Assembly (NCBI GenBank): GCA_946528255.1
Contig: CAMMYR010000002.1
Coordinates: 1 to 16,021, forward strand
Direction of reading: 5' to 3'
DNA length: 16,021 nucleotides
Origin: an uncultured Methanomicrobiales archaeon
GTDB taxonomy: Archaea > Thermoplasmatota > Thermoplasmata > Methanomassiliicoccales > Methanomethylophilaceae
The position numbers were made by a program, and so were the translations under genes. The number at the start of each line of letters is the position of its first letter. The stretch's first letter is position 1. Under the pieces are notes generated by a model. That model ran no database searches. It saw nothing but the letters and a program-made list of their open reading frames with translations, and was not told the origin of the DNA. Positions 1-6,351 of the stretch are shown piece after piece.

Positions 1-1
1 C

Positions 2-538
2 TCGAAGGTCTCCGGCGTCTGCGTGGATATGCACGGCAGGGCCGCCGATATCGGGGGCATGAGGTTCGCCGGCCTGGGCGGTTCCAACATCACCATATTC
101 AACTCCCCCTTCGAGCTCACCGAGGACGAGCTCTACAACGGCCTCCATGACATCTCCGCCGAGGGCATGGTCCTCATGACCCACGTCCCCTCCTACGGGA
201 TACTGGACCAGATACCCTCCGGCCAGAGCGTCGGGAGCCCCGCGGTGAAGAGGATAGTGGACGAGTTCCACCCCATCCTCGCTATGTCAGGCCACATCCA
301 CGAGGCCATAGGCGTGAAGGAGTACGGCGGCACCGTGTTCCTGAACCCGGGCCCCGCCAAGGACGGATACGCCGCAGTCGTGGACATCGTTGACGGGAAG
401 GTTTCGGTCAGGCTCATAGGCCCCGGCAGGAGCCGAACGGGCCCATCCGGTCCCTTTTATAGGGATAAACAAGGGGTTTATGGGGTCCGGATAAGGCTAA
501 CGCTTATATACAGTACCATAATTCGAGGGATGATTACA
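2..538 (+). CDS. Metallophosphoesterase, Icc-related (COG2129-like), 5'-truncated, no stop before S8e
   Basis: C-terminal part of a calcineurin-like metallophosphoesterase; the start lies upstream of the window. In the frame starting at base 2 one sees the GLGGSN block, an NSPFELTEDEL segment, a metal-binding THVPSYG motif, a GSPAVKRIVDEF helix, the SGHIHE motif (two metal-binding histidines) and the NPGPA turn, in the order known for archaeal Icc-related phosphoesterases. The substrate is unknown for this family. Recognisable similarity ends near base 420, but no stop follows: the frame runs on through the S8e promoter and joins S8e in frame at 539. A TAG at 417-419 lies one frame over, so a single-base indel would restore a normal end. 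The listed end is the last base before the S8e start codon, not a proven terminus. Confidence 0.8.
453..530 (+). promoter_or_regulatory. Candidate S8e promoter and Shine-Dalgarno
   Basis: Two TATA-like elements precede S8e: CTTTTATAG at 454-462 and CTTATATA at 503-510. A purine-rich GAGGGA at 525-530 lies 8 bases before the ATG at 539 and fits a Shine-Dalgarno. The upstream TATA would give a leader that includes this site; the downstream one would start transcription at about 530-535, almost leaderless. Both lie inside the open frame of the upstream phosphoesterase. Confidence 0.5.
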
Positions 539-919
539 ATGGCACTTTGGCAGGGTGAATCCAACAGGAAGCCCACCGGCGGCAGGCTCGTCTCCGCCCA
601 GGGCAAGCGCAAGTTCGAGATCGGAAGAGAGAAGCAGTTCACCAGAATCGGTGAGCAGTCCCTCAAGCAGTATCGCGGACGCGGCGGCAGTGTCAAGGTT
701 GGTATGCTCAGCGCAGAGTACGCAAACGTCGTCGACAAGAAGACCAACACCGTGAAGAAGGTCAAGATCCTCACCGTCAAGACGAACCCCGCTGACCCTA
801 ACTACGTTCAGCGTAACATCATGAACAAGGGCGCGACCATCTCCACCGAGATCGGCGACGCCATCGTCACGTCCAGGCCCGGCCAGGACGGGGCGATCAA
901 TGCAGTCCTGCTCGAGTAA
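539..919 (+). CDS. rps8e: 30S ribosomal protein S8e
   Basis: Complete 126-residue S8e, a small-subunit ribosomal protein shared by archaea and eukaryotes. The N-terminus MALWQGESNRKPTGG and the basic stretch after it are diagnostic, followed by the KTNPADPNYVQRN and NKGATI segments and a normal C-terminus ending AVLLE. The start at 539 is fixed by family length and by a GAGGGA Shine-Dalgarno 8 bases upstream. The frame is open further 5' and continues into the preceding phosphoesterase, but S8e has its own candidate TATA boxes and a strong terminator immediately downstream, so it can be a single-gene unit. The stop is TAA. Confidence 0.97.
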   Translation: MALWQGESNRKPTGGRLVSAQGKRKFEIGREKQFTRIGEQSLKQYRGRGGSVKVGMLSAEYANVVDKKTNTVKKVKILTVKTNPADPNYVQRNIMNKGATISTEIGDAIVTSRPGQDGAINAVLLE

Positions 920-945
920 TCACATTGACACAAACCTCTTCAACC

Positions 946-976
946 GCCCCTCCGGGGGCCTTTTCTTTCATTTTTT
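946..976 (+). terminator. Intrinsic-type terminator of S8e
   Basis: A 5-bp GC stem (GCCCC at 946-950 with GGGGC at 955-959, loop TCCG) is followed by a T-rich tract at 961-976. The hairpin plus oligo-T begins 27 bases after the S8e stop. Confidence 0.75.
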
Positions 977-1007
977 GAAACGTTGGCCTGTTTCCGGCCG
1001 TTGTCAT

Positions 1008-1047
1008 CCGAGAGATTCGCCTTCAGCTATGGCTCGCGATCTCCCGG
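1008..1047. other. Imperfect inverted repeat (possible structured RNA or remnant)
   Basis: CCG 1008-1010 pairs with CGG 1045-1047, GAGAT 1012-1016 with ATCTC 1039-1043, and CGC 1018-1020 with GCG 1036-1038. There is one mismatch, one bulge, and an inner AGC-TATG-GCT hairpin at 1025-1034. This gives about 14 base pairs over 40 bases in the spacer between the S8e terminator and the ATPase promoter. I recognise no RNA family. Confidence 0.4.
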
Positions 1048-1081
1048 CATGTAATGGGGTCTTTCAGAAATATTAAAGTGA

Positions 1082-1135
1082 AATGAATTAATTTTTCATT
1101 TTAAAAATAAATTCATTACAGTTAATTTAATTAAC
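1082..1135 (+). promoter_or_regulatory. AT-rich promoter region of the ATPase with two dyads
   Basis: An inverted repeat with 15-base arms and one mismatch (1082-1096 and 1103-1117, 6-base loop) is followed by a perfect palindrome GTTAATTTAATTAAC at 1121-1135. The palindrome lies 23-37 bases before the ATG at 1158, where a TATA box would sit for a leaderless transcript. No Shine-Dalgarno is visible. The dyads could be TATA/BRE elements, an operator, or chance in very AT-rich DNA. Confidence 0.45.
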
Positions 1136-1157
1136 AATGTAGGCGATTGCATACAGC

Positions 1158-2831
1158 ATGGGAGAAGTCGTTCGCGAGCATTATCTCCGTATAATGAGGA
1201 GATACAAGGATATCGACCTGATAAAAGTGATATCCGGGATGAGGAGGACAGGCAAGTCCGTTCTGATGAGGCAGTATATCTCGCTGCTCGTACAGGAAGG
1301 CACCCCTCGCGAACGCATAGTGTATGTCGATATGGATTCGATGCAGAACGACAGATTCAAAGACGGCAATCTCCTCTATTCGGACATCGTATCCAAGAAG
1401 AGCCTGGGAAAGCTATACGTCCTCATCGATGAGATCCAGAACATAAACGGATGGGAGCGGGTGATAGAATCGCTCAGGAACGATATCGACTGCGACATAT
1501 ACATAACGGGTTCAAACGCGTATATGCTCTCGTCCGAGATATCCACCCTGCTCACCGGGAGGAGCGTTACGATAACCATCACGCCCCTTTCTCTGAAGGA
1601 GATCTGCATCCTGTATGGGGAGAAGGAGCCCAAAGCCGCCTTCATAAGGTATCTGCGCCACGGCGGGCTTCCCATACTCAGACCCGAGTACTCGGAAGAG
1701 ACGGCATTCCAGATAATAAACGAGCTCAAATCCGATATCATCCTCAAGGATATATGCAACAGGAGGCCCGGCACGGATCCCTTGAAATTGAGGAAAGTGG
1801 TGGACTACCTCTACTCGGAAGTGGGGAATCCCATATCGGTCACCAAGATGTCCATGGCACTCGGGATCAGTGCCGTAACCGTCAGTGATTATCTCGAGCT
1901 GATAACCGACTCGATGCTGTTCATCAAAGCGGAAAGGTACAATCTGAAAGGCCGTCTGGTCCTCTCTCAGGAGCCAAAATACTACTGCACGGACACGGGC
2001 ATGAGATACTCGCAGCCGATCGCCGCCGAGAGGGATTTCGGCAAGACGCTGGAGAACATAGTATTCCTGGAGCTCATCAGGAGAGGGTACAGGGTATATG
2101 TGGGGAGAACGGGGACGGACGAGGATGAGGATGACAAGCACCTGGAGATAGACTTCATCGTCCTCGGTGATGATTCGACGGACTACTACCAGGTCACCGA
2201 GAGCCTCAGGGACCCGTCCGTGCACGAAAGGGAATTCAGGCCTCTGAGGAAGGTCACCGGCAGAGGGGAAAGGTACGTCCTGACATATGATGACAGACCA
2301 ATCAGCAAGGGTCCCGATGCGATAACCATGAACATCGTCGATTTCCTCATGGAGGGGGCTCAGGAAAAGGAAGAGGCGATGATAAGCGGTGGAACTTACG
2401 AGACACTGCTATCGATGCTGGCTGATTACATGGAGATGTGCAGCCGCATATCGGGTACGGCGGTCACCCGGGAAAACTTCGACGAACTCTCCACCGGGCT
2501 GCAGAGCAGATTCTTCGATCTCCAGGCCTACTTCGGGAGACCCGAATTCATGGGTGACAGCATCATCCAGGGGTACCTCCCGAGAATCAGGATGAATAAT
2601 GTCAGGATATTCAATGCCATGGTAGCATGCGCAAATGCCAACACGGAACCTAGATACAAGCCGGTTATGGACGAGGAAATGGCCGAACTGATAGACATAG
2701 CCAACGCCATCAACCGCCACGCGGGTAGGAGGCGACACGCCGCCATCCGCGATCCCGAGCATCCGAGGGGAATGTTTTATTATCACAATAATATGGGGCG
2801 GGCATGGCATACGACCCGGATGTTGCGATAA
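1158..2831 (+). CDS. AAA_14/DUF4143 family ATPase with C-terminal extension
   Basis: A 557-residue protein of the AAA_14 plus DUF4143 ATPase family, common in archaea and anaerobes and of poorly known function. Seen: Walker A GMRRTGKS (27-34), Walker B YVLIDEIQ with D91/E92, a TGSNAYML segment near 117-124, the HGGLP block near 171, then the DUF4143 region with an LENIVFLEL helix and an EID (330-332) reminiscent of PD-(D/E)XK folds; the expected downstream E-x-K reads QVTES. From about residue 395 there is an extra helical region of some 150 residues not usual for the family; I recognise no domain in it. G+C is lower than in its neighbours (29 of 60 at 1201-1260 against 47 of 60 at 3781-3840), suggesting transfer. 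The last residues are encoded by the SRP19 promoter and the end overlaps SRP19 by 28 bases. The transcript is probably leaderless. Stop TAA. Confidence 0.85.
   Translation: MGEVVREHYLRIMRRYKDIDLIKVISGMRRTGKSVLMRQYISLLVQEGTPRERIVYVDMDSMQNDRFKDGNLLYSDIVSKKSLGKLYVLIDEIQNINGWERVIESLRNDIDCDIYITGSNAYMLSSEISTLLTGRSVTITITPLSLKEICILYGEKEPKAAFIRYLRHGGLPILRPEYSEETAFQIINELKSDIILKDICNRRPGTDPLKLRKVVDYLYSEVGNPISVTKMSMALGISAVTVSDYLELITDSMLFIKAERYNLKGRLVLSQEPKYYCTDTGMRYSQPIAAERDFGKTLENIVFLELIRRGYRVYVGRTGTDEDEDDKHLEIDFIVLGDDSTDYYQVTESLRDPSVHEREFRPLRKVTGRGERYVLTYDDRPISKGPDAITMNIVDFLMEGAQEKEEAMISGGTYETLLSMLADYMEMCSRISGTAVTRENFDELSTGLQSRFFDLQAYFGRPEFMGDSIIQGYLPRIRMNNVRIFNAMVACANANTEPRYKPVMDEEMAELIDIANAINRHAGRRRHAAIRDPEHPRGMFYYHNNMGRAWHTTRMLR
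2775..2783 (+). promoter_or_regulatory. Candidate TATA box of SRP19
   Basis: TTTTATTAT at 2775-2783 is centred about 25 bases before the SRP19 ATG at 2804, the spacing of a leaderless archaeal promoter. It lies inside the 3' end of the ATPase frame. Confidence 0.5.
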
Positions 2832-3100
2832 CCCTGTGGCCCGAGTATTTCGATATCGAGCGCACCAGGGCGGAGGGGAGGAGGCTCCCCAAGGACCTCT
2901 GCGTCAGGAACCCCGACCTGGACATCATCGCCAAGGGCGCCATGATCCTAGACCTCGAGTACGAGATCCTCGAGAAGATGGCCTATCCCAAGACCCACCG
3001 CCAGGGGCGCGGCTGCGTCCGCGTGGAGAGGGGCAAGCTCCAGAAGACGGAGCTGATCAGGGAGATAGGGAAGATCCTCGTCGAGAACTCCCAGAAGTGA
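2804..3100 (+). CDS. srp19: Signal recognition particle subunit SRP19
   Basis: A 98-residue protein matching archaeal SRP19, which binds 7S RNA and helps assemble SRP54 for co-translational membrane targeting. Seen: the N-terminal beta segment AITLWPEYFDIERTRAEGRR, then RLPKDLCVRNP (the conserved GR-x-(L/V)-PK region involved in RNA contact), a LDIIAKGAMILDLEYEI helix, and a basic C-terminal half including KTHRQGRG. Length is typical. The ATG at 2804 is chosen because the core begins about ten residues later and a TATA-like element precedes it. It overlaps the upstream ATPase by 28 bases in another frame. The nnr gene starts 6 bases after the TGA stop, so the two are probably cotranscribed. 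Confidence 0.92.
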   Translation: MAYDPDVAITLWPEYFDIERTRAEGRRLPKDLCVRNPDLDIIAKGAMILDLEYEILEKMAYPKTHRQGRGCVRVERGKLQKTELIREIGKILVENSQK

Positions 3101-3105
3101 TCCTT

Positions 3106-4470
3106 ATGATATCATCCCTGGAATCCAGGGTGCTGGACGCCAATTCCGAGTCGCTGGGCGTCCCCGTTTCGGAGCTCATGGGCAATGCCGGGAAGGCCGT
3201 CGCCGATCATCTGGAATCGCAGTATCCCGGCAAGCGTTTCGCTTTCGTATGCGGCACCGGCAACAACGGGGGCGACGGCTTCGCCGCCGCGATCAGGATG
3301 GACCCCTCCAGATGCAAAGTCCTCCTGCTGAAGAAGGCCTCCCAGATACGCACGGATGCCGCCAGGGGATTCTATTCGCTGCTCGAATGCCCCATATCCC
3401 CTTACTCCAAGGATGCGCTGGAGGATTGCGACGTCATCGTCGATTGCGCCCTGGGGACCGGTTCCTCCGGTACGGTCAGGGATCCGTACAGATCGTTCAT
3501 ACAGGATGCCAACGCCAGCGGCAAGCCGGTGGTGTCCGTGGATATCCCGTCGGGTCTCGGCTCCGATATATGCATAGGACCAGTTTCCACCATAACGTTC
3601 CACGACGCCAAGGAGGGCATGGACGAGGCCTCCTGCGGCAGGATAGTGGTTGCGGACATAGGCATCCCCGAGGATGCTTCCAGGATAGTCGGGCCCGGGG
3701 ACATGCTCAGGTACCCCGTCCCCGCCGACGGCAGCCACAAGGGCGCCAACGGCAGGCTCCTGGCCATCTCCGGCGGACCCTACTTCGGGGCTCCCGCCCT
3801 GGCCTGCAGGGCCGCCCTGCGCACCGGGGCGGACCTGGTCCATCTGTGCTGCCCGGCATCCGCCTTCGGCATAGCGGCATCCGCCTGCCCGGAGATGACC
3901 GGGTCCGTGCTCCCCGGGGACCATCTGGATTCCTCATCCGTCGACGGGCTCCTGGAGCTCTCCCAGAGGTACGACGCCGTCCTCATAGGGCCGGGTCTGG
4001 GGGATTCCCCCGATACGATGGAAGCCGTCAGGATGTTCGTCTCATCATGCACCAGGCCCATGGTGATCGATGCCGATGCGATCAAGGCATTGACGGACAT
4101 GTCCGTTCCCAATGCCGTCATCACCCCCCATGCGGGCGAACTGAGGACCATCGGGACACTGGATGACGCAGTTGGGAGGTTCGGCGCCGTCCTGCTCAAG
4201 GGCAGGGAGGACACCATTGCGGACAGGGACCGCACGAGGATCAACCGCACCGGCAACCCGGGGATGACCTCCGGCGGCACCGGCGACGTCCTCGCCGGAT
4301 GCGTCGCCGCGTTGGTATCCAAGGGGATGCCCCTCTTCGACGCCGCGTGCCTCGGAGCCTACATCGTCGGCTCCGCCGGCGACAAGGCATTCGCAAGCAA
4401 GTCCTACGGCCTCATGGCCACCGATGTGGCCGAGGGGATCCCAGAGGTCCTCAGAGAGGGCCTGAGATGA
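3106..4470 (+). CDS. nnr: Bifunctional NAD(P)H-hydrate epimerase / ADP-dependent dehydratase
   Basis: A 454-residue fused repair enzyme (YjeF family) that epimerises and dehydrates damaged NAD(P)HX back to NAD(P)H. N-terminal epimerase domain (about 1-210): GTGNNGGDGF at 50-59, then VDCALGTG and VSVDIPSGL. C-terminal ribokinase-like dehydratase domain: GRLLAISGG, GPGLG, ITPHAGEL, LKGREDTI and the nucleotide/catalytic loop NPGMTSGGTGDVLAG near 384-398, with the expected GTGD aspartate near 395. The frame is open further 5' through SRP19, but the ATG at 3106, 5 bases after the SRP19 stop, gives the normal family N-terminus. Its stop overlaps the next start (ATGA at 4467-4470), a translational-coupling signature. 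All expected motifs are present, so the enzyme should be active. Confidence 0.95.
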   Translation: MISSLESRVLDANSESLGVPVSELMGNAGKAVADHLESQYPGKRFAFVCGTGNNGGDGFAAAIRMDPSRCKVLLLKKASQIRTDAARGFYSLLECPISPYSKDALEDCDVIVDCALGTGSSGTVRDPYRSFIQDANASGKPVVSVDIPSGLGSDICIGPVSTITFHDAKEGMDEASCGRIVVADIGIPEDASRIVGPGDMLRYPVPADGSHKGANGRLLAISGGPYFGAPALACRAALRTGADLVHLCCPASAFGIAASACPEMTGSVLPGDHLDSSSVDGLLELSQRYDAVLIGPGLGDSPDTMEAVRMFVSSCTRPMVIDADAIKALTDMSVPNAVITPHAGELRTIGTLDDAVGRFGAVLLKGREDTIADRDRTRINRTGNPGMTSGGTGDVLAGCVAALVSKGMPLFDAACLGAYIVGSAGDKAFASKSYGLMATDVAEGIPEVLREGLR

Positions 4471-5270
4471 TAGATCTCCAGCCGGTCCACGGCGTACCGG
4501 CCCTGAGGGCCGGCGGATCCCTGGTCATCGGGGATCTGCACATAGGGGTGGAATCGCACCTGAGGGCCAAGGGATTCCATCTGGTCTCCCATACGAAGGA
4601 TATGCTGGATTCCATAATCTCGTCCGCGGACGAGGATATCGACAAGCTGATCGTCATCGGCGATGTGAAGGATTCCGTCCCGGGCTCCACCAAGCAGGAG
4701 TTCGCCGAGATACCCGATTTCTTCGAAGCCCTTCTGGAAAGGTTCACGGAGGTCTCCGTGGTCCGCGGCAATCACGATACGCAGATAGAGGAGTTCCTGC
4801 CCGGCAGGGTCAGGATAAGGCCCGCCACCGGCCTCGTCAGGGACGGTGTGGGCTTCGTCCACGGCCACACATGGCCGTCGGAGGAGGTCATGGCCTGCGA
4901 GACCCTGGTGATGGCCCATAACCATCCCGCGGTGATGTTCAAGGACGGCGTGGGCCGCAGGACCACGGAACCATGCTGGTTCCGCGGAAGGTTCACCGTC
5001 GAGAGCTGCGAGAGGTACCAAAAGCTCCCCGAGTCCTTCCTGGTGGTGCCCGCATTCAACAGGATGCTCGGGGGTTCCCCCGTGAACGTCATAGACGAGG
5101 GCCTCCTGGGGCCGATCCTCAACAGCGGATGGCTCGGCCTGGACGATGCCCGCATCTATCTCCTGGACGGTCTGGATCTCGGCCGCAGGGCGGATCTGAT
5201 GGTCAACGGGAAGGATTACAGCCGCTTCGCCGACCGCAATGGGAACAGGGCCAAGTACTCCCGATCGGAG
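4467..5270 (+). CDS. Metallophosphoesterase, COG1407-like, without a stop at its expected end
   Basis: Archaeal ICC-like phosphoesterase, a family often found beside nucleic-acid helicases; its substrate is not established. The start is the ATG of the ATGA overlap with nnr. Metal-site motifs seen: GDLHIG (D23, H25), VIGDVKDS, RGNHD (N102, H103, D104), GHTW (H134) and MAHNHP (H151, H153). The usual final strand IYLLDGLDLG lies near residues 230-240, after which family proteins end shortly. Here the frame does not stop: it stays open, antisense through the whole nitroreductase, to TGA at 5787-5789. The listed end is an estimate at the junction with the nitroreductase. A TGA at 5197-5199 sits in another frame, so an indel upstream of it could explain the run-on. 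Confidence 0.85.
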
Positions 5271-5780
5271 GTACCTCACCACTTCATTCACCGGCCTGCA
5301 GTCGGTGTGCATCTTCGATGGTACCGAATCCTCCGCGGGATATCCGATGGGCATGAACAGCACGCACCTCTCGTCAGAGGGTATGCCGAACGCCTTCTCC
5401 GCCTCCGAATTGGAGAAGTAGTTGCACCAGCAGGTCCCCAGGCCGATGTCGGCGGCCTCCATCATCGCATGCGTCGCCGCAATGGAGACATCCTGGTCGC
5501 CGGAGTGGACGCCCTTTTCCAGGGGGTTGTTCCACTCCTCCTTCCTGCTGTAGGTGAAAAGCAGCACCATGGGGGCACCGAATACGCACGGGGAAAGCTC
5601 CGACATCCTGGAGACCGCTTCCTTCGATTTCAGGACGTATATCCTGAAGGGCTGGGAGTTCTTGCCGGTGGGGGCGAGCATGGCCGCCCTTATGACCTTG
5701 CGCAGATCCTCATCGGACACCTGCCTGTCCTGATATTTCCTCACCGAGTACCTCGCCTCGGCCAGTTCCATGAAATCCAT
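5268..5780 (-). CDS. Nitroreductase-family FMN oxidoreductase, without a stop at its expected end
   Basis: About 171 residues of a small nitroreductase-fold flavoprotein that binds FMN and uses NAD(P)H; the physiological substrate cannot be read from sequence. Seen: the phosphate-binding ARYSVRKYQDRQ motif near the N-terminus, RAAMLAPTGKNSQP, the middle VSIAATHAMMEAADIGLGTCW helix-turn, the PIGYPAED segment, and a C-terminal CRPVNEVVRYL matching the usual end of the family. Start ATG at 5780, with a weak AGGA 3 bases upstream; a second ATG at 5771 is possible. After VVRYL the frame does not stop but runs antisense through the phosphoesterase to base 4404. The listed end is where family similarity ends. 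It is convergent with the phosphoesterase, with no spacer or terminator between them. Confidence 0.85.
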
Positions 5781-5819
5781 GATTCCTGAAAACCGTCGCT
5801 CGGTTAAACCGTTTCCATC

Positions 5820-5836
5820 ATAATTTTTATATCGAA
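5820..5836. promoter_or_regulatory. Shared divergent promoter core
   Basis: TTTTTATAT at 5824-5832 reads as a TATA box for the plus-strand peptide gene at 5878 (predicted transcription start about 5855). The complementary strand (GATATAAAAATT) fits the minus-strand nitroreductase at 5780 (start about 5800). The two genes may compete for one AT-rich core. Confidence 0.5.
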
Positions 5837-5864
5837 GCGGGGTTATTTCTATAGAAGAATAACT

Positions 5865-5870
5865 GGAGGT
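5865..5870 (+). promoter_or_regulatory. Strong Shine-Dalgarno of the membrane peptide gene
   Basis: A perfect GGAGGT at 5865-5870 lies 7 bases before the ATG at 5878 and fixes the start of an otherwise unrecognised small gene. Confidence 0.8.
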
Positions 5871-5877
5871 AAAGAAA

Positions 5878-6162
5878 ATGACTCTAGATATACACTCCAA
5901 AACGATGGAAATGCCCTCCGATTACGTCGACATGGATTCCGATGAGTTGGAGTACGACGGAGGCGGCTTGTCGAGGTTGGGAACCATTCTCCTGATCAGC
6001 GGTATCGCGGTTGCGGCCATAGTCGCCGCCACGGTAGGGATCTACTGCTGGGCGAATGCCGGAAAGACCGCTGCGACCGAGCTTGTGGAGAACGGCGCCG
6101 TCAAGGTCCTCATACCACCCAAGTCCGGTAACATTATGGTGCCCCTTCCCCCCATCGACTGA
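5878..6162 (+). CDS. Small membrane peptide with double-glycine-type leader; unknown function
   Basis: A 94-residue protein I cannot assign to a named family. Residues 1-30 are acidic and end MDSDELEYDGGG. With cleavage after the third glycine, M19, E23 and L24 fall at -12, -8 and -7, as in double-glycine leaders of class II bacteriocins and related exported peptides. Residues 34-58 are one hydrophobic segment rich in Gly, Ala, Ile and Val (GIAVAAIVAATVG) with a single Cys57, followed by a 36-residue tail ending VPLPPID. The gene has its own TATA element, a perfect GGAGGT and a strong terminator, so it is a deliberate single-gene unit. No peptidase-ABC transporter or immunity gene is visible nearby. 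The alternative is an ordinary single-pass membrane protein with an acidic cytoplasmic N-terminus. Confidence 0.8.
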   Translation: MTLDIHSKTMEMPSDYVDMDSDELEYDGGGLSRLGTILLISGIAVAAIVAATVGIYCWANAGKTAATELVENGAVKVLIPPKSGNIMVPLPPID

Positions 6163-6188
6163 TCGGGAAACCAATCTTCCGTTTTCAC

Positions 6189-6225
6189 AGCGGTGCGCGG
6201 GTGTAACCCGCCGCCGCTATTTTTT
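6189..6225 (+). terminator. Strong terminator of the membrane peptide gene
   Basis: AGCGG 6189-6193 pairs with CCGCT 6214-6218 and GCGGGT 6197-6202 with ACCCGC 6206-6211, with two further pairs and one bulge between. A run of six T follows at 6220-6225. Confidence 0.8.
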
Positions 6226-6292
6226 AACAATCCGAACACCGGGAGCGCGAGCCCCGGTTTTTCCAGTAATCGTTCGCAGCGGCATACCGCGT

Positions 6293-6343
6293 TGAAAGAA
6301 AGAATCGAAAGAAGAAGATTAAGATGAGGGGGTCGCCCCCCTC
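6293..6343 (-). terminator. Terminator of the hdrA-mvhDGA operon
   Basis: On the minus strand a 7-bp stem GAGGGGG/CCCCCTC (6337-6343 with 6326-6332, 4-base loop) lies 8 bases past the mvhA stop. It is followed by a long T/C-rich tract (6325 down to about 6293). Confidence 0.75.
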
Positions 6344-6351
6344 GGTTTCAA

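Noticed and set aside
1158..2831. The ATPase as part of a toxin-antitoxin or defence system
   Set aside because: There is no partner gene, nuclease or other defence gene nearby; its neighbours are housekeeping genes.
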